A model generated the notes under the pieces. That model was not told where the DNA came from and did no database searches. It saw only the letters and a list, made by a program, of their open reading frames with translations. Below, piece after piece: positions 1 to 12,746 of a stretch of DNA of 64,000 nucleotides; positions within the stretch are counted from its first letter, which is position 1, and the number at the start of each line of letters is the position of its first letter. The stretch lies in the NCBI GenBank assembly GCA_947044365.1, contig OX345648.1, positions 2,254,501-2,318,500 on the forward strand. The letters run 5' to 3'. A program made the translations under genes and the position numbers. The DNA comes from Petrosia ficiformis (Eukaryota > Porifera > Demospongiae > Haplosclerida > Petrosiidae).

Positions 1-355
1 TCAAGTACACAGCTATTGTTTGACATGTATCAGGTACATTGTATAAAAGTTTGTATGTATAATTATTATATATATATATTTGGTATGTATGTAAGGCAAT
101 ATCCACGTAATCTGTCATTAAGTGTATACATAAATTTCATGTAGAATCACTGCAGTATATTGTATATTTTTTACCATGTACATGTATCTAATTGTTAATT
201 TATATATGTTGTACATATTATATGTGTTGTATTTATATATGTACATGTATGTAATTAACTTCTATGTATAATTATTAGTATTTTGATATGGTATTTATGT
301 TTGTATGTATTTAACTTGTATGTGTAGTTAGTATTTTAATTATTTATTTTTGCAG
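1..355. other. Intron of the ITPR-like gene
   Basis: TA- and TGTA-rich sequence ending in TTTTTGCAG at 355. No coding signal or RNA gene seen. The upstream exons lie outside the window. Confidence 0.5.
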
Positions 356-1600
356 GAAGAAAACATTTTGTTCAGGGATGCTCAAATCTCTTACATTGTT
401 ACTAAGACATCATGGGAGGTCTCTAGGGAGATGGATACTCCAGGATGTCTCTTTGATGAGTCACACATACTTCTACATATGATTCAAGGAAAAGGAGGTT
501 ACACTTTCATAAACCAAATTAGTGGCATGTAAAAATGGAGATATAAATATTATTATAATTTTTTTTCCTGATAAAGGTATTAATTTTTAAACCCAATAAT
601 GTTTGTTTCTTAGGTAAAATAAAAAAGAAACTCGACAAGTTTTTGGATTATGTTTCAGAAGTTTGTATACTTGAAGGTGACGAAACTCTTTGTAATGCTT
701 GTAATCAAGGAATGGCATTTAGTTCAGGTCACTATGAGTTCATAATATATATAATTATAATATCCATTTTTCATCCATCTGCTAAACCCTTTCTACTCCT
801 CATGTACCCATCTGTTCATTTATCCATTTCAGCCAGATATGGGCAAGTATACTTATACTATGAGTGCTTGATTAACTATTGTACTTGAAAATTTAAATAA
901 GAGTTGTGTTTATATTGTATATACCTTGTTGGAATTACCTTATGTATAGTATAATTCTAATTTGGTTTAAACGTTATGATTTTTTCGAAGTTGAAATCTG
1001 AATAATGTTTTATACTGCACTAGTAATAGATAAAGATACTTGTACTTAATTACTAACATGGTGTAGAGTGGCATAGTAAGATACTTACAAGTAACAAAGC
1101 ATGTAGTGGCTCAAATGTTTGTGCTCCTGGCATTTGATAATGTTACTTATTTGAAACTTTGGGGAGGGCTAAGTCCCAACTAACATTTGTAGACTCTGTA
1201 GCCCATCCCTTGTTCTGATTGTGTACTGTTCTATGTGTGGTATCAATAGTGATCAGTCAATCATTTCTGTTATCAACAATGATCAGTCATCACCCAACTT
1301 ACCAAGACTGCTTCATTATTTGATTCACAGGTGTGTTCACACACATCTTCACTTATGTACTAAAGTTCTGTTCAACTGATGCTAAAGATCAGAGAACACT
1401 TCTGTGTAAAGCTTGTAACACTCTACGGAGAATCATTAGAAAAAATGATGAGGTAATTATTGTCTTCTGACTACCAGAAGCATTAAATTTGCTTTTCCTT
1501 ACCTCAGTGGCAACGTAAGGTGTTTGAAAGTTTTGTGGACTTGCTTGAAGTGAAATCTGTCCCTTCATCTGTTGCTTATTTACTGACTGAAGTTAGTTAA

Positions 1601-1638
<38 letters not shown>

Positions 1639-4600
1639 AGAGAATTCTAGGATATATATACCAATAAAATACTATAATACATCTCCATCACGAACTAGTA
1701 CCTGCTTCTTGTAATTTTCTTCATTTATCCATTCACTCTTCTGTTGGATCTCATCTATCCATCATTCACCCATCCATTCATCCATCAATTCTTTGCTTTC
1801 ATCATCTATCAATTAATCTGACTTGTCCATCTCTCTATTCATTCATTCATCCTTCCATCCAGCCATCTATATATCTATTCATGTATTCACCCATCCATCC
1901 ATTGTATTTCTTTATCAAATAGACACTAACTGATAACGTTGACATTTGTAGTAGACTCTCAGAAGGTGATATTAAAAAGATGTTTCAACTGGCCAATAAT
2001 GATCATCAGGAATACTATGAGTTTTATGTTACACTAGAGGCAGCTATGAAGGTATAATACTGTATGTGTTATATAGCAATACTTAAGGTGGCGGTACAGC
2101 GGAAGCGAGAAACCATACAATTACCCGTATATTCATACTTTATTCATGATATTCGTTTTGTGGTTGCAGTACAATACTATGCGCATACAGAACTGCGTTA
2201 AATATACATTCCTGTGGTATTATCTCTGCTATAATGAATCAAAGTCAGTGGGTTGTACTGAGGTACATTTTTCTCAGCTCTAATAATCAGTACAGCTTTG
2301 AAATTTTGAACAAACTTTTGTTACACGTGTGCCTGCAAAACAACGAAGCAATTTTTTCAATAGCGAAGCATTTTGTCGAGAAATTTGTTGAAGAAGGATG
2401 ATGATATACAACCCCTGTGGTACAGAAACAGATATAAGGAAAAGGTCTTCGTTGTTTTTTAGACTAGGATGTATTCACTTTGCACAGTAAGTGTCCAGTC
2501 TTTGTCTTGTGTGTTTATGGAGAAAAATGTACCTTTGCGGCTGGTTCTGCTGACAATCATAACTCATGAATGCAACATGCAAAATACTTCAAATTTTCAC
2601 TGGTAATAAACTTCAATAAAATAATATTGTGTTAAAATGAATTAAGAAATTGTAACAATGAAAATAACAAAAAACACTTTAGCTATGAATATCATTAACG
2701 TCACCGTACCGCCACCTTTATTACTTAGTCATACTGTTGTTTTAGTATGAGAATCATGAATACTTTTAGTTACAGTTATAGTATGACTATTTTAGTTGTA
2801 TTTATAGTCAGGAGCATCAAACTCTAGTATAGTTTGCAAACCATCTGTTGTTGAATCACACCTGTGCAAACTAGTAAACCACTATAAACTGCGTAAGTGA
2901 TTTAAGTAGGCGTGATAAGTGTTTATTTATTATTAATTGTGTGTGTCTGACAAGATAAGTAAAAGTAGTCTGTATAATCCCCCACTCCTTTCTAGAGAGA
3001 AACGATACTAATATAGTCAACAAAGGGTAAGTGCCACCAAGCTCTGTAACAAAAGTGTCAAAGTACAGTGTTGAGTCTACAGGGTATACAAAAGGACTAT
3101 TAATAGACAACAACAAAAGCAATACCTCTAATGAAATAAGCACATGATGATTAGTTTGTTACCTGGAGCAGGATTTGAAACCACCTCATATTCAAGCTTT
3201 CTTTTCGAGTTTCTTCTTGGCTTGTAAAACTTGCGTTTTGGGCTTCCAGTTAGTTTGAAGTGTCCCATTTGAAGTGTTCCATCCCAGAAATCTGTGCATT
3301 GGTTCTTTTGATTGCAATTTTATCGACGAATCTACTTCGGACTGTGGCTTGACTGTTCTTCTGCACGAGTTTGTTTGACATTGTTTTCTTGACTATAATT
3401 GCCTGGCCTTTTGACCATATTTGGAGTTTTGCAGAAAGTGTGATTCGACAACAGATGGTTAGTGCAGTTTGACACTCCTTCATGCCGCTTATAAGCTCCT
3501 GTTATAGTTAATTAACTAAGACATTTTCAGGCTTACTTAAAGTATTTTAGTTTTGGTTAACTAATTAAAAGTGCTCATTATTGTCTATTTTCTAGTTATA
3601 GTTATTATGGTGGACTTGTAATTTAGTTATAGTTTAGTTAACTAAAACAACACTACTCAGTCAGCTAACCTAAGTGGTCTGCATGGGACGGACAAGCATG
3701 AATGCTGTGCCTACTAGGACATCCCATGGTTTCCAAATAGTATAGAAGGGGACAGGATTGACAGTTACCATTTCTACTAGGGGTCAGTAGAACTCCCCAT
3801 AAAATTTTATTTGTACCATAAAAATAAGGTGCATGATGGTGTGAGTGTATGGATCCCATTGGACAAATGGGGATTCTAAATTCCCATCAAAGATAGTTGC
3901 AGGCAAGACTGGATTTCAATGTGTAATTTCTCTCCACAAAGATAAAGATGGACAATAGATTTAACTCATTGCATACCACATGCCTATATGTATGACTTTT
4001 TTTGTAATAGTTCTGAACAATCAGGTGTTTTATTAATATAAATATTAATTCTAAGTTCACTGATCAGGAATTTAGCGACATTTCAGCCACCTTGTTTCAG
4101 TATATCACACAGGATGCTTCCTGGACTGGTGAAGTAATTCCATTGAACCACACTGGGCTTCAAGATGGTAGAAGTCTTCTCTTTGATATGATAGTTCTTT
4201 TTAAATTGTTCTTTATTAATAAAGACTTCTACCATCTTAGAGCCCAGTGTGGTTCAATGGAATTACTTCATCAGTCCAGGAAGCATCCTGTGTGTTATAC
4301 TGAAACAAGGTGGCTGACTAGTCGCTAAATTCCCGATTAGTGAACTTAGAATAAATATTTATGTTACTATATGATATGTATGTACATTCTATGTATATAC
4401 AGTGTGTACATATGTGTGTGTATTGATATATCACTGTATTATATAATATACTGGTAAATATGTGTTCATTTGTATAATTATTATTTTCATAGGTAAGCAA
4501 ATCTTGCCCTAATTTACTAAAAAACCATCAGGATCTAATTAGTCGAATATTTTTTGACGATATTCCTAAAGACTTGAGTGAAATATTGAGACTTGGAAAC

Positions 4601-5310
4601 CAATGTTTTATTACTCTGAAAGAGGTAAGAAAGAGCACATGGAGGTTGGGTAGAGATGGATGAGAAGGATTAAAATTAGAGAAGGAGAGACAGAAATCAA
4701 ATAGAGATAGGATAGGAGGAAGGAGATAGGGGATCAAAAGAAAGAGAAGAAAGTCAATTGTGAATGCATGTTTAAGGGAGAGAAAGGTACTATGGACTTG
4801 ATCGAGTAGATGGATCTTTTCTCCATTTGCCAAATCATATTTCATGCTAACTTTAAAATACGAAATCATCTCTGTTGTATCGTGTATCATGTTAGTTGAA
4901 TGACAAAACTACAAGATTATTGATCATCATCATAATTGAAGTAGAAGTTAATACCAATGAGGTAATTTTTGTACAGTATCTTTCTTGCATATACATTCCC
5001 TACCAGCTTCAAAATGATTGGAAATTGTTTTCTGTGATAGCATATCTGTGTGTAGTTACCAATTTGCAAATTACCTTAATTAATAATAATTATTACATAT
5101 CAGAGAGTACGTAGGGATGCCACAAAAAAAAAAGGCGCCCATACATTTTAATTGGAAGTGATGAGCTGAAATCTCGGCTAGATACAAGTCTTAATACACA
5201 CATACGTTTTGATATCTAGTGTTTTTATGACTAACAAGATCTTCTAGACAGCTGGAGATCCTCTTTAAGGTAGAGAACCGGCAGGTAGCAAAACTGGCAA
5301 AATCTTCATC

Positions 5311-5349
<39 letters not shown>

Positions 5350-8300
5350 TTCTTTTCCAGACAAATGTTTTTTAAACTATCACAATGATTCTAGCATTAT
5401 TCCAATCGCATTCATAGTAAAATTCTGGTATGCAAGTATTGAGACGATATCTGCAGGTACTATGAAAAAAGAGAGTCTGAATGACTGCATAGATTTGATC
5501 TTGAATTGGATGCCATTTTTCGATAAGTGTATTCATTAATCAAGCCACATGGAATTGAATTGCGCATGCACATATGTGTCTTGGGGATCGCTCTGTGAAA
5601 GGAAAGTGTTGGATCATAAGCAACATTTGTAAGGAAATACATATTTAATTTTATTTAAAATTTTAATCTAATAAATTATAATATTTGTATACTGATAATA
5701 ATAATAATAATAAGTGAATAAGCTTTAAGTGAAATAGAAAATAGGCATCATAAGTGAAAGAGAATGATGATCAAATCATAAATAATTGACCTTCAATAAT
5801 GAACATGCCTCATAATTAATGCCTATATATATAATTACTTCTGTTCATGTTGTAACCTTATTATAAGCAAAGTAAACACACGTACCATAATCTAATGACA
5901 AAACAATAGGAAGACAGAGACCTATTAATAACTGACTACTAGAGAATGCTAGCATGAATGCTAATCATTGTGGGGCGAGCCTGAGGACATGCTTAAAGGG
6001 GAAGTATTGTTTAATTTCTTAATTATCAGTTTAAGTGATAATAGTTGGTTAGTTGTCTGAGTGTTATATAATTTTAAACATTATTCGCTTTGATGTTTGA
6101 GTCACTAATAAGGTTTCCAAACATATGCAATGTGTCAAACCACACTCTGTAAACTAGGCATGGCTGAGAGTAGTTTAAATTCGCTAACATGTTCGAATAA
6201 AAAGATTTTTACGGAATACATACGCACATAATTATAATGCAAACTTTCCAGCTAACTGATAAGTGTGTGGGGCTCGCACAGGCTCGCCCCAATAAAACAT
6301 CGCTTTATATACACATATATTATAAGGTTTCTTATGATGTCATAGTTACCACACTCCTCCCTTTTTAAGTTGATACTGGAGTATAACTATCCACAGGGTT
6401 ATGAATTCGGGTTGATCGACGAACAGACAGTTGTGTGAGTTCTTGAGGATCAGATGAGGTAGAAGATGAAACATTCAGAGGACCTTCTGTAGTAGGGCTA
6501 GTATAAGTACTTGATACTGACCAGTCATCAGTGACATTATCGTCTGGAAGATAACGAACACACAAGTGATCTAAATGATGATGTATAAAATGTCCAGACT
6601 GTGTCTTGAGCTTATAAGATATGGGACCAGTTACTTTAATAACTGAGGCAGGGATCCATTTTCCTTTACCACTGAAATCTTTAGCATACAGTTTGTCTCC
6701 AACTTTAAAATGTCGGGGGGTAGAAGAGTTCTTAACATCTCCTTGTTTCCTGATGACTTTTTATGTTGTGTCTGGATGAATTAAATCCAAACAAGTATGT
6801 AATCAAGAGTTCTGCAGGTGATAACTCTGTAGTTGATTGGGGAGTTACACGGTAATTGAATAGAAAACGAGCAAGCCTACACTCATAATAGTACCTTCTA
6901 GCTTACTGATTCCATGGTTAACAGTTTGTACTGCACGTTCAGCTAGACTGTTGGAAGAGAGGTTATATGGTGATGTTATTGTATGTTTGATACCACTCTG
7001 TTCCATGAATTGTTTAAATTCTTGACTGGTAAATCCTGAACCATTGTCTAAAACTACATGTTCTGGAATGCCATGGGTAGCAAACAGATTACGAAGAACT
7101 TTGATTGTTGCTTCAGATGAAGTAGAGTTTACTACGTGTGACTCGATCCACTTAGAGTGAGCATCCACTACAATGAGAAAAGTGTGTCCTAGGAATGGAC
7201 CAGCATGATCTATGTGTAGATGTGTCCAGGGTCTACTAGGGTATTCCCAAGGGTGTAATGGTGCTTTAGGTGGTAATGGACGATTTGTTTGACACTTTTC
7301 ACATGAACAAACTATGTTTTCAATAGCAGAGTCTGAACCAGGCCACCATACAAAACAGTGGGCTAAGCGTTTCATCCTGCTTACTCCTGGGTGAGCTTCA
7401 CGGAGTTGGTTTAAAATAATATCATGACCAGTGGGTGGAATCACAACATGTGACTCCCACAAAACACATCCATGATCCAAAACACTGAGTTCACGATGGC
7501 GATTAAAATATAGAATGAAGTCTGGGCCTGGATCTGAAAATGTCCAGCCAACTTCAACTAATCTCCTAACACGAGATAAAACAGTGTCTTTGTCTGTCCA
7601 TGCTTTGATGTGATTAGTAGTAATGATACCTTCAGAGAGATGATTAGTTAGTAAAATCAGATCTTCTGGCACAGGTACAGATGAAGGCTTGTGTGGGAGT
7701 GGTAAATGACTTAGGCCATCAGCATGAGCCATTTTACTTCCTGGTATGTGTCGAATGGTGTACTTGTATGCACCTAATGTAAGTGCCCAACGTTGGATCC
7801 GAGAGGATGCCATCACTGGAGTTTGTCTAGATTCATTAAATAGGTATTTTAACAGTTGGTGGTCTGAACAGATACTAAATTGTCTACCATGTAGATATTG
7901 ATGAAATCGTTTCACTAAGAACACTAGCTTCTTTCTCTAATTGCGAGTACTTCTTCTCGGCATCTGAGAGTGTTCTAGATGTGAAAGCAATGGGCTTTTC
8001 ACTACCATCCTCCATCTTGTGACTGAGGACACCTCCTACACCATATGGTGAAGCGTCGCAGGATAGAATTAGGTCTTTAGAAGGATCAAAATAGATCAAC
8101 AGTGATGATGACTGTAGCATTTGTTTAGCTTGTTTCAATGCCTTCTCTTGATCATCCGACCAATACCATTGGTACCTTTCTTGAGTAACCTGTAAAGGGG
8201 AGAGAGAAACATAGATAGATTAGACAAAAATTTGTTGAAATAGTTTATTAGTCTGAGAAATGATTTCAGTTTAGTGACATTTGTAGGTGTTGGTGCTTCT

Positions 8301-11300
8301 GCAATGGCTTTGAATTTCTCAGGAGAGGGGTGAAGTCCATTCTTGTCTATTATGTGACCAAGGTATTCGGTAGTCAAGTCCAAATACACACTTCGACTTC
8401 TTGAGTGTCAGACCAACTGACTCAAGTCTCTGTAACACTTTGTCGAGATTGTTAAGATGATGTTCTTCATCAACACCAGAAACTAGGATCTCAGCTGATA
8501 CACGCCGCAGTCCTTGTACAAGGCTATTCATAGCTCGTTGGAAAATTGATGGAGCTGATGCAATACCAAACGGAAATCTATTGTATTGAAAAAGACCTTT
8601 ATGAGTATTAATAGTAGTAAATTTCTTTGATTCCTCTGTAAGTAGGCATGACGTAAATCCAATTTGGAGAAAATCCTACCACCTGATACTTTAGCAAATA
8701 AATCTTCGACATGTGGCAATGGGTTGGAGTCTTGTTTTGCCACCAAATTTGCTATAACTTTATAATCTCCATAGATGTGAATAGTCCCATTGTTTTTAAC
8801 AACAGGAATGATTGGGGCGGCCCAATCTGAGAAACGAACGAGAGAGATCATTCTATCGTCCTGCAAGCATGCTAGTTCTTGTTCAACCTTATCCTTAAGG
8901 TAGTATGAAACGATTGAAACCGATCTTGGCTTGAAAAATCTGGGTGTAGCATCTACATCTACAAACACCTTTGCTTTAGTTCCTTTAAGCAACCCAAGTT
9001 CATTCTTGAATACCATGTGGTATTTGCTTAATATCCTGTCGAGGGAGAGGTTAGTTGTCATGTGATTAATATTTGACCAATTTAGTCTGATCACTTCCAT
9101 CCAGTTCCTTCGAAAAAGACTGGGTCCTTTACCCTGTACATCTATCAAGGGTATGGTTGCTTGTTGAGGTCCGTAGGTAACTTCTACATCTAACATTCCA
9201 ATAACGGGAAGAGGTTCACCAGTATACATACGTAATGACACATCAGTGGGCTTTAAGTCCAGTCCAGTAGAAAAAATATTAAGTGTTTCCTCACTAACAA
9301 TTGATAGGAAAGCTCCAGTGTCAATCTCCATGGGAATTTCCTGTTTATTTACTTGAACTTTGACCATCAAAAGTTTGGCTCCATTAGTAACAGTGAAGAG
9401 GTTGTAAGTGTCAGGGGTTAGTTCAGTATTCACAACAAGAGCCTGAGAGTCTGGAGGTGGGCTGTCTTTCACAACAGAGTGCATTGTAGGGTTTGTTTGA
9501 CCTTGACCTTTCCTTTGTGATTGGGAATGCTTCAGGAGTTTCCTGGAGTCCAATTTAGGTTTGCTAATACGACAAACTTTTGCAATATGGCCTTTCTTGC
9601 CACATGCTCGGCGATTTACAAAACAAAAAAGACAGAAGTTCGAATGCTGGTTTCCTCCACACCTGGGACATGTACAGGGCAAACCTTCCAGCGCCTGTAC
9701 ACGTTACACGGCTGGAACGGTCTTGCGTAGGTCTTGAATATTTTTCAAAGCAGTTTCCATAGCTTGTACTATGTCATACGCACTCTGGTAAGTCAAGTTA
9801 CTTTCTTGAAGGAGACGACGCTGGATTTCGTGGTCATTGATACCACAAACTAGTCTATCTCTGATCATATTCTCAATGGTTGTCCCAAAATCACAGTATT
9901 CTCCAAGCACTCTAAGTTCAGCAACGTAGTTTGCCATTGATTTTCTGGCACGACGATCTTTCGTGTTGAACTTGAATCTCTGGATAATAAGGTGACGGTT
10001 TAGGGTTAAAGTGGGTCTTAAGCGTTTCGACTATCTCATCGTAAATCTTCTCCATTGGTGTGCGTGGTTGCACTAAGCTTTTCAACAATTGGTATGTCAA
10101 TGGACCACAGACGGTAAGTAAAATTGAACGTTTCTTGCCTGGATCAATGATGTCATTGGCATCGAAATAGAAATGAAGACGTTCACAGCACGACGTCCAC
10201 GACTCTACTGTTGAGTTGAAAGGAGCTATCTTTCCGTGTGTTGCCATAGTCAGAAGGTTGACCTCGTTGCCAATTATATGTTGTAACCTTATTATAGGCA
10301 AAGTAAACACACGTACCATAAACTAATGACAAAACTAATGACAAAATAATAGGAAGACAGAAACCTATTAATAACTGAATAAATACTATAAAACATCGCT
10401 TTATACACACATATATTAGAAGGTTTCCTATGATGTCATAGTTACCACATTTCAACAAACACGTTCTATTCTTTTAGGCAAGTTGGCATAAAAGTGCAGA
10501 AGTAGGCAAAATAGAATTGGCAAAATGGGATTGGGCAAAATGGCTCCAAGCCAGTAAAAAAAATTTATTGTATTACCTCTAATTTTGTTAAACATGCAGC
10601 ACGAAGATGATGACATTAAACTGAATCAGTTATTATGTGTTTGTGATATGTTGGCTACATGTGCTGAGGGTCATAATACATTTGGTGAAGATCTTTGTCA
10701 AATTATCTTCACAGTTGAAGACCTAATCAAGTCAGTGTGACCTTCACTTGTATTGGAATAATTATCTATCTATACATCCATTGCATATATTATATATATA
10801 TATACTCATCCATCCATCCATCCATCCATCCATCCACCCATCCGTCATCTCAGCCATCCATCCTGTCACACATCTATCAATTTGTTCATTCATTCATCAA
10901 TTCATGATCGTCATATCCATATACACTTTCATCTTCATTCTTATATTCTTTCCTATGTCAATATCCCTAGCATTCTTGGTAATCCAAATGTTTCTTTTGA
11001 GAGAAAGAAACCATTTGCTCGTCTTCTCAACTGGGCATACATCAATACAGAAAAAGATTCTCTTTCTTCTATTGATACACTTGTAAAGAATGAGTAAGTG
11101 AAGCATTGGCGTAGCCAGAGTTTTGAAGATGGATGGGTATACTATAGGTATAATTGTTTAGCTCATTGTTTATGTACCTCTTCATTGTTAATTAGTACTG
11201 CTTTTTGGTCTTAATCATCTTTATAATTATGAATGTGCTTATAGAAAAGGTATGTAGTTGAATTACAGAACATAAAAATCAATAAAAAAAAATCAGCAAG

Positions 11301-12746
11301 TTATGGCCAATTTATGGTTCTCAATGGGCTTGTCCTGCACTCATGCTAGTACCCTTCCTAGCTCAGTGATAATTAATGTTGTACCCTTCTTGTAAACAAA
11401 AAGTACTTTTGCAGCAAAAATTATAATAAAGATGATAATGATAATTACATACTTTGAGTGAACCATTTTTACGTGTGTGTGCTGCTACATATGGGTGTGG
11501 CCATAGTAATTACATATTGTACCATTGTATTTGAAATCCTGGTGATAACACTAGGGGGCATGTGGTAATCAAACCCACCCTTAGCTATGCTACTGGCACG
11601 AAGTACACACTCCTTACACATACAGTACTTACTGCTAGAAATATAAAATGTAGTATTTTTACTTATGCACATGTAATTATTACACAAATATCATCATTAC
11701 AGTTTGTTTTGGGTTCACTTGGAACAATGTGCATTATTGATTGATGATTTCTCTGCCATAATACAACAACAAAAAATTGACACCAATAAACTACGTCTCC
11801 TGTTGAATATTTTAATGTCTCAACATATTAGTATACAGGTTAAACAATATCTCTCTGACAAGTGGTCCATCCATCTATTCAGCAGTCCATCCATTAGCCA
11901 TCTATTTATCCATTTATCCATTAACCCATTTGTCTTTCAATCCATTCATCTATTTGTTTTTTTATTCATTATATCTCTAACTATTTATCTATCTTGACAG
12001 AAGCCCGTGGTTTTTTCATGGGCTCCTGATCTTGATAATCGTGATCTTCTATAAGTCAGTCTGAGTATTCATGTTCATGTTTCTTATTCCTTCAAATTAT
12101 TCAGAAATGGATGGAAACAAGTAAGGACATTAATGAACCCATAAAACTTAAAAGATCCATTGAAGAAGAAGAAATGACTGATACACAGACAGTACCTCTA
12201 AACAGTTTATTGTTATACATAGTAGATGGAATAATTCCACTGATGACTACATTCTGTAAGCAACTTAAAGCTGACAGTTCAGAACTGATGACACCTACAG
12301 GTATGGTGGTTTTGAAATCTATTGGAGATTCAATTGGAGTAAGTATCTGTAGAATCATACTTTCAGGAGATAGTCAGTATGTACATATGCACACATTGAG
12401 TGTCCTGACAAAGGCTGTCATTTATTGATTGAGTAGGTACACATGTACTTATATGGAGTCATTTCTTACTGAGGTAGAACAAATTTGACCTTAATTATAC
12501 TTCTAGGATATTATTCACATCAGAAAGATTTCACTACTTATACTGTATGTAATTATAAATCATTTAGTCATATCAGTAATCAACAGATTCAATTTCAGTA
12601 ATAGTGTTATGTTTTCTCAACAGAATCTTCTGATCAAAAATCCTGATATATTTGTTACTTCAAAAGAACAATTTTTTTTGTTCGATGATTGCCTGAATAA
12701 TATAGTGTCCATCTTACCAGGAGAACAACAACATCAAACTCTAAAG
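356..12746 (+). CDS. ITPR-like gene, duplicated unit A (11 exons)
   Basis: Exons read at 356-497, 614-727, 1331-1452, 1508-1591, 1923-2051, 4493-4624, 10600-10730, 10971-11093, 11703-11838, 12105-12338 and 12624-12746, each bounded by AG/GT. They total 1470 nt (490 codons) and stay open throughout, starting and ending in phase 0. The segment [15 protein letters not shown] resembles the ITPR FLDYLSDLCVS region. [14 protein letters not shown] matches the ITPR LLAACAEGKNVYTE region, which is followed in both by an [19 protein letters not shown]-like stretch. The intron between exons 6 and 7 carries an old antisense Gypsy element and the intron after exon 5 carries two small TIR elements. After exon 11 the intron stays homologous to unit B until about 12882, where the acceptor AG used in B is missing. 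Unit A therefore has no copy of the following exon. Confidence 0.72.

Larger units (their letters stand above)
5848..10449 (-). mobile_element. Old Ty3/Gypsy LTR retrotransposon, decayed
   Basis: Right LTR 10279-10449 (171 bp) and left LTR 5848-6353 start TGTTGTAACCTTATTATA and end TTACCACA. The left one is longer because of a 321-bp TIR insertion and extra bases. The flanks are GTTCA (left) and TTTCA (right), an imperfect target duplication. Inside the left LTR the minus strand has a purine tract AAAAAGGGAGGAG (PPT). Near the right LTR the minus strand reads TTGGCAACGAGGTCAAC, a candidate primer-binding site. It lies antisense in the intron between exons 6 and 7 of unit A. LTR divergence and several broken reading frames mark it as older than the copy in unit B. 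Confidence 0.85.
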
